DNA of 9,432 nt from the NCBI GenBank assembly GCA_964399875.1, contig CAYNRQ010000042.1, positions 1 to 9,432 on the forward strand, given 5' to 3'. The translations under genes and the position numbers were made by a program. The notes under the pieces were generated by a model. That model ran no database searches, was not told where the DNA came from, and worked only from the letters and a program-made list of their open reading frames with translations. The DNA comes from CAYNRQ01 sp964399875 (GTDB lineage: Archaea; Aenigmatarchaeota; Aenigmatarchaeia; QMZP01). Positions 1-6,038 of the stretch are shown here, in pieces (position 1 is the first letter of the stretch; every line of letters begins with the position of its first letter).

Positions 1-2
1 AT

Positions 3-10
3 ATCACCTC
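3..10 (-). promoter_or_regulatory. Possible Shine-Dalgarno site of a divergent gene beyond the left edge
   Basis: Read on the minus strand, these eight bases are GAGGTGAT, a full match to the usual anti-Shine-Dalgarno sequence. A start codon a few bases further along would lie just outside the window, so a divergent gene may begin there. Only the motif is seen; an eight-base match can arise by chance and the gene itself is not visible. Confidence 0.25.
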
Positions 11-24
11 TAGTCTTATATTTA

Positions 25-588
25 TTGCTTTACGGAATTAAATTCACAGAGCCGGCATTGTCTGATGAAACCCGTCTGAAAATTGTTAGGTTTCTGCTTA
101 AGCAGGAAAAATGTGTTTGTGAAATAGTGCCACATGTTAAAAGAATGCAGTCAACTGTTTCCATACAGCTTGCAAAGCTAGAGAACATGGGAATACTCTC
201 ATCAAGAAGAGAAGGAAAAAGCGTTTATTACAGAATTTCAAATCCGAAAGTAAGGAAGATTTTATCAAAGATTGATTTCTCAAAATGGCGGGGAATTGAC
301 AGAAAAGAGATAAAGTGGCACCCAATAATTGATGAAAAGAAATGCATTGGTTGTGGGATGTGCATTACAACATGTGGAAGGAATGTTTTTGAATTTGATT
401 TTAAGAAAAACAAGTCAAAAGTTAAGAATGCTTACAACTGCATGGTTGGATGCGATAATTGTAGTGTTTACTGTCCTGCAGAAGCAATTTCATTTCCACA
501 AAAGAATAGAAGACCATTCATTCAGAATCTTATAAAGAAGTATAATCTCATTGTCAAGGCAAAACAGGAACTTGAGAAATCGGAGTAG
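25..588 (+). CDS. ArsR-family repressor fused to a 2x[4Fe-4S] ferredoxin domain
   Basis: A transcriptional repressor, probably of the genes that follow it. Residues about 10-85 form an ArsR/SmtB winged helix: ALSDETRLKI opens it, and the recognition region is STVSIQLAKLENMGIL followed by the wing SVYYRI. C30 and C32 (KCVCEI) sit where arsenite-binding ArsR proteins carry their CVC motif. Residues 107-150 are a ferredoxin-like domain with two cysteine sets: C107, C110, C113, C117, then C139, C143, C146 and C150 followed by Pro. The spacing is enough for two [4Fe-4S] clusters. Its partner may be an electron carrier, or the clusters may sense redox state (inference). The start is uncertain: TTG at 25 gives 187 residues, but the frame is open to the left edge and the usual first helix would need a few more residues. 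The stop lies five bases before the next gene, so cotranscription is likely. Confidence 0.85.
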   Translation: MLYGIKFTEPALSDETRLKIVRFLLKQEKCVCEIVPHVKRMQSTVSIQLAKLENMGILSSRREGKSVYYRISNPKVRKILSKIDFSKWRGIDRKEIKWHPIIDEKKCIGCGMCITTCGRNVFEFDFKKNKSKVKNAYNCMVGCDNCSVYCPAEAISFPQKNRRPFIQNLIKKYNLIVKAKQELEKSE

Positions 589-593
589 GCAAT

Positions 594-1589
594 ATGATCC
601 AAAAAATACAAAGATTTTCAGGATTCTTGAAAAAATACCTCCCCTTGTTCATTTTCATAGACATAGTTTTAGCTTTGTCAACAGGTTTATTGTTTCCTTC
701 TTTTGTTTCCTTTTTAAGATTTCTTATTCCTTATGGAATGTTTATGATGCTTTTTCCCATGATGATGGGAATAGTAATCGAAGAACTAAAATTGGTTGCA
801 AAGGATAAGAGGATACTATTAATCTCTATTATTATTAATTTTGTTGTATCCCCTCTTATTGCTTATTTCTGGGCTAAATTATTTTTTGTTGGTTTTGATC
901 CAAAGTTCATTGTAGGGTGGATATTAAAACTTACTGTTCCCTGCTCTGCAATGATGGTTGCGTGGACAGGACTCTCAAAAGGCAAAACAGAAACGGCTTT
1001 AGTTATACAAGTAGTAAGTTTTTTAGTTGCAATATTTGCCATCCCTCTATGGATGATATTGCTTGTTGGGGAATATGTCCCAGTAGATTTTCTGTTTATT
1101 GCTGAAAAAATATTATGGATTATTGTTTTGCCACTAATTGCAGGAATCGGAGTAAGAGAATTAATAATTCACAGGAGATATGGTAAAGAAATTTTTAAGA
1201 ATGATATAAAACCATTTTTACCCCCAATTTCTAGTATAGGAATGTATCTTGTCATATTCATTGCGATATCTGGAGAAGCAGCAGCAATACTAAGCAACAT
1301 TCACCTTATCTGGATTCTGATATTGTCTATATTTGTTGTTTATGCATTGCTTTTTGTCTTGTCCATAATAATTTCAAAGAAAGGCGGAATCTCTTATGAG
1401 AACGCAATTGCAATTGGGTTTGCAACAACAGCAAAGAATCATGGCATAACATTGGCTTTGGCTTTAAGTGCTTTTGGTGGCTTATCCGTTTTACCGCCAT
1501 CAATTGTTCCGATGCTTCAGGTTTTATTAATGTTGGGAATCTGGAAGATTTCGCCTAAAATCAAAGAATATTTTGAAGGAGGTGTTTAA
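594..1589 (+). CDS. ACR3-like arsenite/metalloid exporter (bile acid:Na+ symporter superfamily)
   Basis: An integral membrane transporter of 331 residues with about ten hydrophobic segments, the usual size for ACR3 and its relatives. Residues 115-131 (VPCSAMMVAWTGLSKGK) match the ACR3 block around the essential fourth-helix cysteine, here C117. ACR3 proteins export arsenite (and sometimes antimonite) using the proton gradient. In the helix-9 block, however, the residues are AKNHGITLALAL (280-291), where characterised ACR3 proteins have a conserved glutamate (NNFELA). This copy may therefore be a divergent branch with a different substrate or coupling. The ATG at 594 has GGAG at 582-585, eight bases upstream, and follows the ArsR stop by five bases, which supports one operon. 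The ArsR neighbour favours metalloid export; another organic anion cannot be excluded. Confidence 0.72.
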   Translation: MIQKIQRFSGFLKKYLPLFIFIDIVLALSTGLLFPSFVSFLRFLIPYGMFMMLFPMMMGIVIEELKLVAKDKRILLISIIINFVVSPLIAYFWAKLFFVGFDPKFIVGWILKLTVPCSAMMVAWTGLSKGKTETALVIQVVSFLVAIFAIPLWMILLVGEYVPVDFLFIAEKILWIIVLPLIAGIGVRELIIHRRYGKEIFKNDIKPFLPPISSIGMYLVIFIAISGEAAAILSNIHLIWILILSIFVVYALLFVLSIIISKKGGISYENAIAIGFATTAKNHGITLALALSAFGGLSVLPPSIVPMLQVLLMLGIWKISPKIKEYFEGGV

Positions 1590-1592
1590 AAA

Positions 1593-1835
1593 ATGAAAAT
1601 TACAATAATTGGTTCGGGCTGTCCGACCTGCGAGTCGTTGCATAAGATGGTTCAGGGTGTAGTTAAAGAGAACAACATCAAGGCTGAAGTGGAGTACATC
1701 AAAGACACAAACGAGTTAATAAAGCGTGGAATAATGGGAAGCCCAGCCCTATTGATTGATGACAAGCCAGTGAAGGTCGGAATGCCGAAAAGCAAAGAAG
1801 AACTGCTGCAGATAATCAATAAAAATTCGAAGTGA
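1593..1835 (+). CDS. Small thioredoxin/glutaredoxin-like protein (CPTC)
   Basis: An 80-residue single-domain thioredoxin-fold protein of the short archaeal 'redox-active disulfide protein' type. It shows the opening beta strand MKITIIGSG, the active-site motif C10-P-T-C13 at the start of helix 1, and the cis-proline segment MGSPALLID with P51. This is shorter than classical thioredoxin (about 105 residues) but normal for this family. It is probably a cytoplasmic disulfide reductase or metal/thiol handler serving the transporters on either side (inference from position). The start is well supported: GGAGGTG at 1578-1584 lies eight bases before the ATG and overlaps the end of the ACR3-like gene, whose stop is three bases upstream, so the two are probably translated together. 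Pairing of this type of gene with DUF318 permeases is familiar in archaea. Confidence 0.85.
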   Translation: MKITIIGSGCPTCESLHKMVQGVVKENNIKAEVEYIKDTNELIKRGIMGSPALLIDDKPVKVGMPKSKEELLQIINKNSK

Positions 1836-1839
1836 GAGA

Positions 1840-2952
1840 ATGAAAGACAGGAACATATTCATATTATTGGCAGGGTTGTTTTTGGGATTCTATTTCCTGC
1901 CAGCCAATAATGGAACCGTAAACAACGCAATTCTGAGTGCGTTTGGTCTGCTCCATGATTATGCGAGGCAGCATGTGCTGACATGCTTAGTTCCAGCCTT
2001 TTTTATTGCCGGGGCAATAGCGGTTTTCATCAAAAAGGATGCTGTGCTGAAATATCTCGGAGGAAAAACAAAAAAACATATTTCTTATGGAATTGCATCA
2101 GTTTCAGGCTCGGTGCTTGCAGTGTGTTCCTGCACTATCCTCCCATTGTTTGCTGGCATCAGGAAAAGAGGGGCTGGCCTTGGCCCTGCAATAACATTTC
2201 TTTTTTCTGGTCCCGCCATAAATATTGCCGCAATCTTTCTGACAATGAGTGTTTTGGGATATCCTATAGGCATTGCTAGAATAATATCCGCAATATTGCT
2301 TTCAATAGTTGTAGGTGTTTCAATGGAAGTTATCTTTAGAGAGAAAACAGAAGAAGGACAATTATATTTGCAAGAGAGCGAGAAAACAAGCATTTCAAAG
2401 AATATAATGCTTTTGTTCTTCTTTTCTATGGTAATGATTTTGGTAGTCAATGGTCTGCAGATTGATATTTCATTGAAATATATCTTAATGTTGTTTTTTG
2501 CCCTGCTTACTGCGGGCATAGCGATTTTCAGGTTTCCAAGAGAAAACAGCAAAGAATGGCTTTCAGAAACATGGGGTTTTGCAAAAATACTCGTTCCGTA
2601 CTTATTCATCGGTGTGTTTATCGCTGGCTTTATTATGCCATTGCTTCCTCAAGAATTAATAGAAGGGATTGTTGGGCAAAACACAATTATAGCAAACCTT
2701 GTTGCTTCCGTTTTCGGGGCATTCATGTACTTTTCAACCCTAACAGAAATACCAATTCTGCAGGCACTAATAGCAAAAGGAATGTCAAACAGCCCCGCTT
2801 TGGCCTTGCTGTTGGCTGGTCCCAGCCTAAGCCTTCCAAACATGCTTGTAATTAGGGGAGTGTTGGGAACAAAGAAGACAGCAGCATATGCAGGCTTGGT
2901 TATACTATATTCGACTATTGCAGGGTTAATCTTTGGTTTAGTCAGCACATAG
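1840..2952 (+). CDS. DUF318/ArsP-type permease, probable metal or organoarsenical efflux
   Basis: A membrane protein of 370 residues with about eight to ten hydrophobic helices. It has the two repeated halves of the YraQ/DUF318 (ArsP-like) permease family. The first half carries the signature CSCTILPLFAGI (C96 and C98), then LGPAITFLFSGPAINIAA. The second half carries FSTLTEIPILQALIAKG (about 305-321) and a matching segment with paired Pro and Gly, followed by the basic turn near GTKKTAA. Relatives export trivalent organoarsenicals (ArsP) or copper/zinc-type cations; the vicinal cysteines are thought to bind the thiophilic substrate. Residues about 168-186 form a charged cytoplasmic loop between the halves. 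The gene begins four bases after the thioredoxin-like stop, within the ArsR-led operon. Family assignment is strong; the actual substrate is not determined by sequence. Confidence 0.85.
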   Translation: MKDRNIFILLAGLFLGFYFLPANNGTVNNAILSAFGLLHDYARQHVLTCLVPAFFIAGAIAVFIKKDAVLKYLGGKTKKHISYGIASVSGSVLAVCSCTILPLFAGIRKRGAGLGPAITFLFSGPAINIAAIFLTMSVLGYPIGIARIISAILLSIVVGVSMEVIFREKTEEGQLYLQESEKTSISKNIMLLFFFSMVMILVVNGLQIDISLKYILMLFFALLTAGIAIFRFPRENSKEWLSETWGFAKILVPYLFIGVFIAGFIMPLLPQELIEGIVGQNTIIANLVASVFGAFMYFSTLTEIPILQALIAKGMSNSPALALLLAGPSLSLPNMLVIRGVLGTKKTAAYAGLVILYSTIAGLIFGLVST

Positions 2953-2961
2953 CGGAATAAT

Positions 2962-3102
2962 ATGCCCAAAATCGAACTTGAAATAAAGGCTCAACTTGAA
3001 AAGGGCATTTATGAAGCTTTTGAGGCAAAACTCAAGGTTTCTGGATATAACTCTAAAGCAGAGTGGTTAAGAGAGCAGATTCGGAATTTCATTGCTAAGT
3101 AG
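2962..3102 (+). CDS. 46-residue ribbon-helix-helix (CopG/Arc-like) protein
   Basis: A very short gene: ATG at 2962, TAG at 3100-3102. The protein starts with an alternating strand (KIELEIKAQ), followed by a helix (about 12-27), the turn VSGYNSKAEW, and a second helix LREQIRNFIAK. This order and the GY-S-K-xx-W-(L/I)-R-E pattern are those of ribbon-helix-helix DNA-binding proteins, which act as dimers with the strand in the major groove. It lies nine bases after the permease stop, so it is probably the last gene of the resistance operon. It could be a second, metal-responsive regulator or an antitoxin-like protein; no toxin gene adjoins it. No clear Shine-Dalgarno site is seen, so expression depends on readthrough from the permease. 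Function beyond probable DNA binding is unknown. Confidence 0.6.
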   Translation: MPKIELEIKAQLEKGIYEAFEAKLKVSGYNSKAEWLREQIRNFIAK

Positions 3103-3122
3103 AGATGCCCTGATTAGAACCA

Positions 3123-3140
3123 TCCTTTTGTTGTTATTTT
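3123..3140 (+). terminator. Possible T-rich terminator after the resistance operon
   Basis: A T-rich tract (CCTTTTGTTGTTATTTT) lies between the ribbon-helix-helix gene and the next promoter. Archaeal transcription often stops at such U-rich runs without a hairpin. The call rests on composition and position only. Confidence 0.35.
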
Positions 3141-3142
3141 AA

Positions 3143-3156
3143 GAAAGGTTTATATA
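3143..3156 (+). promoter_or_regulatory. BRE/TATA promoter of the PadR operon
   Basis: The purine stretch GAAAGG (3143-3148) followed by TTTATATA (3149-3156) is a good archaeal BRE plus TATA box. Start sites usually fall about 25 bases downstream of the TATA centre, which places transcription at or within a few bases of the ATG at 3181. The mRNA is therefore probably leaderless, consistent with the absence of a Shine-Dalgarno site. Confidence 0.65.
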
Positions 3157-3173
3157 TGTAACTTTGTTATATA
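3155..3173. promoter_or_regulatory. Probable PadR operator (inverted repeat)
   Basis: TATGTAAC (3155-3162), a three-base spacer TTT, then GTTATATA (3166-3173) form an inverted repeat with seven of eight positions matching. It overlaps the end of the TATA box and the expected initiation region, so a bound dimer would block TBP or polymerase. PadR proteins commonly repress their own promoters through AT-rich dyads of this kind. The assignment to PadR is inference from position. Confidence 0.5.
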
Positions 3174-3180
3174 GTATAAT

Positions 3181-3552
3181 ATGTGCAACAATTGCAAATG
3201 TGGATACCCTGAAAGGCGATGGCTTCAGTTCCTTATACTGAGGATAGTTTATGAAAGCCCAACTCATGGCTATGAGATACTTAAAAAAATTGAGCAGATC
3301 AGTTCAGGCAGGCATAAAGTGAAGAGTGGTACAATGTATACAACTTTAAGGCGAATGGAGCAGGAGGGGTTACTGAAGTCGGGCTGGGAAAAAAATGATG
3401 ACGGACCAGACAAGAGAACATACAAAACAACAAAGAAAGGGGAAACTTATCTGAAAAAATGGCTTGAGATGGTCTTGGAGCGAAGGAAGATGATGGACAA
3501 GATGGCCAAATTCTATGAAGAGCACTTTGGAGGCGCAGATGATGAAGGTTAA
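3181..3552 (+). CDS. PadR-family transcriptional repressor with Cys-rich N terminus
   Basis: A winged-helix repressor of 123 residues, the usual length for the short PadR class. Family blocks in order are LQFLILRIVYESPTHGYEI (15-33), SGTMYTTLRRMEQEGLLKSGW (49-69), RTYKTTKKGETYLKKW (79-94), and a C-terminal dimerisation helix (about 95-116). PadR proteins bind small hydrophobic or phenolic compounds or drugs and usually control an adjacent transporter. Here four more genes follow, ending in an ABC exporter. The N terminus MCNNCKCG has three cysteines, C2, C5 and C7, not typical of the family, which might bind metal or respond to oxidation (inference). The start follows a strong TATA box with no room for a leader. 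Its end overlaps the next gene by 11 bases. Confidence 0.88.
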   Translation: MCNNCKCGYPERRWLQFLILRIVYESPTHGYEILKKIEQISSGRHKVKSGTMYTTLRRMEQEGLLKSGWEKNDDGPDKRTYKTTKKGETYLKKWLEMVLERRKMMDKMAKFYEEHFGGADDEG

Positions 3553-3769
3553 TCGCCTTTTGGAAAAAATGTGCATTTTAACATTCGCAATAACTGCACT
3601 GACTTCAGTCCCGTTATTTCTTAATTATGTAAAAGGAAGTGCGCCAAAATTCCAGTTAATCGTTGATCTGCATGTCTGGATTGGATTGACGTTCATAATT
3701 CTGGTGTCAATCAGGATTTTCAGGAACCAGCGGTTTGTAAAGTCCATGCTCGTAGGTGGTAAAAAATGA
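3542..3769 (+). CDS. Small two-helix membrane protein (DUF4405/cytochrome b561-like, tentative)
   Basis: A 75-residue protein with two hydrophobic helices, about residues 10-28 and 40-60, and a basic C terminus (RNQRFVKSMLVGGKK). The second helix, DLHVWIGLTFIILVSIRI, has one histidine (H44) and resembles the H-x-W-x-G helices of DUF4405 and b-type cytochrome domains, but one histidine cannot coordinate a heme alone. I chose ATG 3542 because GGAGG at 3529-3533 is eight bases upstream. An adjacent ATG at 3539 and an upstream one at 3515 in the same frame are alternatives. It overlaps the PadR gene by 11 bases and its TGA overlaps the cupin ATG, so its production is coupled to both. Role unknown; possibly an accessory of the exporter. 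Confidence 0.65.
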   Translation: MKVNRLLEKMCILTFAITALTSVPLFLNYVKGSAPKFQLIVDLHVWIGLTFIILVSIRIFRNQRFVKSMLVGGKK

Positions 3770-4089
3770 AATCAATAAATTTGTCTGAAAAAATAGCCTT
3801 TTCTCCAGAAAAGCCGATAAAGAGGCATTTCCTCAATGCAAAAGGCTTTCACGCTGCTTTGATATGCTTGAAAGCGGGAATAGAGATTCCACCACATCCA
3901 GAAGATTATGGCGTTCTTTTAACTGTCCTTGAAGGCAGAGGAACATTCACTGACAAAAACGGGAGTTTCTCGCTGGGAAAGAACGAATGCATTTACATTA
4001 AAAAAGACGAGATAAGGGGCATAAAAGCGGAAGAAGACTTAGTTGTGTTGGGGGTACAAGACAGGCCGAAAGGAAGCGGGTGTAAATGA
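3766..4089 (+). CDS. Small cupin-domain protein
   Basis: A 107-residue single-domain cupin. Residues 40-59 (EIPPHPEDYGVLLTVLEGRG) match cupin motif 1, and residues 68-82 (FSLGKNECIYIKKDE) occupy the motif 2 position. H44 and E46 could be metal ligands. The second motif-1 histidine and the motif-2 histidine are missing, so the metal site is incomplete. The protein may be a ligand-binding rather than an oxygenase-type cupin. It ends in GSGCK, with a cysteine at residue 106. The ATG overlaps the previous TGA (ATGA), a typical translational coupling junction. Its position between a PadR repressor and an ABC exporter suggests it binds or detoxifies the same compound (inference). Confidence 0.75.
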   Translation: MKSINLSEKIAFSPEKPIKRHFLNAKGFHAALICLKAGIEIPPHPEDYGVLLTVLEGRGTFTDKNGSFSLGKNECIYIKKDEIRGIKAEEDLVVLGVQDRPKGSGCK

Positions 4090-4113
4090 ATCTGCTTATA
4101 TTGGGGGCTTAAC

Positions 4114-5049
4114 ATGGATGATAAACAAAAAAACATTATTGAGGTCTCTGATTTGACCAAGTACTATAATGGTTTTTTAGCAGTAGACAAGATTAACTTC
4201 TGCGTTAATAGGGGTGAAATATTTGGCTTCCTGGGGCCAAACGGGGCTGGTAAAACCACGACAATCAGAATGCTTACTGGAATATTCAAGCCAACCAAAG
4301 GCAGGATTAATATAAATGCTTACGATATGGAAAAAGAGCCTTTGAAAGCAAAGCAGCTTATGGGAATAGTGCCTGAAATGGCGAATGCTTATGTCGATCT
4401 GTCCGCTTACAGGAACATGGTTTTGATAGGAGAACTATACGGCATGAAAAGACAAAAAATAGAAGAGAAATCAGAAGAATTGCTGAAACGATTTGGATTA
4501 TATGAAAGAAGGCATGAAAAAGTGAAGGCGTTTTCTAAGGGAATGAAGCAGCGATTGATTATTGCAATGGGTTTGATTAACGACCCAAAACTGTTGTTCT
4601 TGGACGAACCTACTTCTGGCCTGGATGTGGAAAGTGTTAGACTGATCAGGGATCTTATCAGAAAATTTAATGATGAAGGAACAACCATAATCCTGACAAC
4701 CCACAACATCGAGGAAGCGGATCGTCTGTGCGATAGGGTTGCTATCATGAATCACGGAAAAATTGCTGCTTTGGACAAGCCTGCAAGATTAAAGCACTTA
4801 ATCCAAAGCACATCTTCCATTGAAGTTGTCTTTGATAGAAAAGTGGATAAGAAAAATCTCAGGTTTGAGAAAGTCAGCTCAATAAAAATGGCAGGAGATA
4901 AGATAAGGCTTTACACTGAAAGTCCAGAAGATGTCATACCTTCCTTAGTCCAGTATTCTCAATCCTCAAAGAATAAGATTTTGTCCATCAACACATTGGA
5001 ACCAAATCTTGAAGACATGTTTGTAAAATTGACTGGTGAGAAAAAATGA
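4114..5049 (+). CDS. ABC-2 type exporter ATP-binding protein (DrrA/CcmA-like)
   Basis: The cytoplasmic ATPase of a two-gene ABC exporter, 311 residues, normal for this class. Motifs seen: Walker A GPNGAGKT (41-48), ABC signature FSKGMKQRL (140-148), Walker B LLFLDEPTSGLD (160-171) with catalytic E165, and the switch histidine H197 in TTHN. Where the Q-loop glutamine is expected the sequence reads GIVPEMANAY, so E88 replaces Gln. Residues about 225-311 form the extra C-terminal domain found in drug and polysaccharide exporters of this family. Its membrane partner starts within its stop codon region. It lies 24 bases after the cupin gene and is probably in the PadR-controlled operon. The substrate is unknown: drug, lipid or peptide are all possible. 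Confidence 0.92.
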   Translation: MDDKQKNIIEVSDLTKYYNGFLAVDKINFCVNRGEIFGFLGPNGAGKTTTIRMLTGIFKPTKGRININAYDMEKEPLKAKQLMGIVPEMANAYVDLSAYRNMVLIGELYGMKRQKIEEKSEELLKRFGLYERRHEKVKAFSKGMKQRLIIAMGLINDPKLLFLDEPTSGLDVESVRLIRDLIRKFNDEGTTIILTTHNIEEADRLCDRVAIMNHGKIAALDKPARLKHLIQSTSSIEVVFDRKVDKKNLRFEKVSSIKMAGDKIRLYTESPEDVIPSLVQYSQSSKNKILSINTLEPNLEDMFVKLTGEKK

Positions 5050-5792
5050 ATATTACAGAACAATTAAGGCGGTCACTGACAATCGTTAAGAAAGATTTGC
5101 TCATATACTACATGAAAGGACCTGTGGTAATTTTTGGCCTGCTTTTACCAGCGTTTTTGTTCATTTCTTTTGCCATCGGCAAAGAATTGACAATGGAGTT
5201 CTTATTCCCCAGTTTGTTGGGAATGGCTCTCTTTTTCACAACAACCTCTATCGGCCCAGTGATAGCCCCATGGGAAACAAGAATGAAAACCTTTGAGAGG
5301 ATTGTTTCAGCTCCGATACCGCTATGGGCAATAATTCTCGGCGACATAATAGCATCCCTTCTGTTCGGGCTTTTAATAGTGTTCTTCATTATATTAGTGG
5401 GCGTTTCATTATTGGGAATAGAAATCATTACATTAAGCCTGGTCTTGGGAACCATATTGGCAGCTTTTTGTTTCTCTGCATTTGGTTTAGTGATGTCTGC
5501 GCCACCCACAGACAACCCATCCAGCATAATGATGCTTTCAAGCCTAATCAAATTCCCTCTCATCTTTATAAGCGGAATATTTATTTCAGTCGATAAAATG
5601 CCTGGCGGAAGCAAACTTGTTTCATTCTTCTCTCCTCTGACCTATTATACTGATATCGCCAGGCATTCGATCCAAGGAAGTGGTTATTTTTCGCCAATCC
5701 TGGACTTATTGGCTCTTTTAGGATTTACCATCCTGTTTTTTACAGTGGCTATAATCTGGCATAAAAAGAGTTTGACCAAAAGGTTTAGTTAG
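5046..5792 (+). CDS. ABC-2 type exporter permease
   Basis: The membrane half of the exporter, 248 residues with about six hydrophobic segments: near 25-45, 50-73, 90-118, 127-150, 162-178 and 219-240. The cytoplasmic N terminus (MNITEQLRRSLTIVKKDLLIYY) and the segment LIKFPLIFISGIFISVDKMPGG (about 168-189), followed by FFSPLTYYTDIARHSI, are typical of ABC-2 permeases of the DrrB type. The ATG overlaps the ATPase TGA (ATGA), so the two subunits are probably made in equal amounts. Such transporters export hydrophobic drugs, lipids or polymers. It is the last gene of the operon; a T-rich tract follows. Confidence 0.9.
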   Translation: MNITEQLRRSLTIVKKDLLIYYMKGPVVIFGLLLPAFLFISFAIGKELTMEFLFPSLLGMALFFTTTSIGPVIAPWETRMKTFERIVSAPIPLWAIILGDIIASLLFGLLIVFFIILVGVSLLGIEIITLSLVLGTILAAFCFSAFGLVMSAPPTDNPSSIMMLSSLIKFPLIFISGIFISVDKMPGGSKLVSFFSPLTYYTDIARHSIQGSGYFSPILDLLALLGFTILFFTVAIIWHKKSLTKRFS

Positions 5793-5814
5793 ATTGGGAG
5801 GCGCAACCTCAGAT

Positions 5815-5837
5815 TCCTGTTTTCTTCCTTATTTTCG
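5815..5837 (+). terminator. Possible T-rich terminator of the ABC operon
   Basis: The stretch after the permease stop is rich in T (CCTGTTTTCTTCCTTATTTT), like archaeal U-tract terminators. A small GAGG/CCTC dyad lies just before it (5797-5809). It separates the plus-strand operon from the oppositely oriented tRNA gene. Confidence 0.4.
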
Positions 5838-5902
5838 TCTATAAAGCCCTCATTTGCCTCCATAGACCGTAATTCCTATTGCGCATAATGCCTCAGGCGG
5901 GA

Positions 5903-5951
5903 GTTCCAGATTGACGGCTTTTGATAGATTGCTGCATGCCGTCCAGTATCT
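5903..5951 (-). other. tRNA intron 3, T-loop (position 59/60), 49 nt
   Basis: The intron lies between T59 and T60 of the T-loop. Exon bases T54-T55-C56-G57 pair with intron TGGA (two Watson-Crick and two G-U pairs). Bulges are A58-T59/A and AC/T. The intron side continues with GAT/ATC and, after an internal loop, GACGGC/GCCGTC. The exact junction could shift by one base without changing the 7-nt loop length. Confidence 0.82.
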
Positions 5952-5973
5952 ATCGAACCCGCGACCCCTGCGT

Positions 5974-6016
5974 TTCTCAATCATCTGTGAGAACATCATA
6001 TCTCATAACAAAGAGC
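5974..6016 (-). other. tRNA intron 2, anticodon loop (canonical 37/38), 43 nt
   Basis: The intron lies after A37 and before A38, the canonical archaeal site. Exon bases C32-T33-C34-A35 pair perfectly with intron TGAG (5976-5979), bounded by bulges T36-A37/G and AA/A, an ideal BHB centre. I see no good intron-side helix directly beyond it, only an internal five-pair hairpin, TGAGA with TCTCA. Confidence 0.88.
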
Positions 6017-6038
6017 TATGAGCGCAGTGCTCTAACCA

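Noticed and set aside
15..24. TATA-like CTTATATTTA near the left edge as the ArsR promoter
   Set aside because: Initiation about 25 bases downstream would fall inside the ArsR coding region, so it does not fit the start.
2085..2609. Long open frame on the minus strand opposite the DUF318 permease
   Set aside because: The plus-strand frame has clear family motifs throughout. The reverse frame shows no domain and arises from the codon pattern.
5108..5614. Long open frame on the minus strand opposite the ABC permease
   Set aside because: Same reasoning: no motif, no ribosome site, and the plus-strand protein is a clear ABC-2 permease.
5797..5809. GAGG/CCTC dyad as a hairpin terminator
   Set aside because: Only four pairs; the adjacent T-rich tract is the more plausible signal.
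5789..5863. A 24-residue minus-strand open frame (MEANEGFIDENK...) beside the tRNA
   Set aside because: Too short to support, overlaps the permease end, no clear promoter and no recognisable domain.
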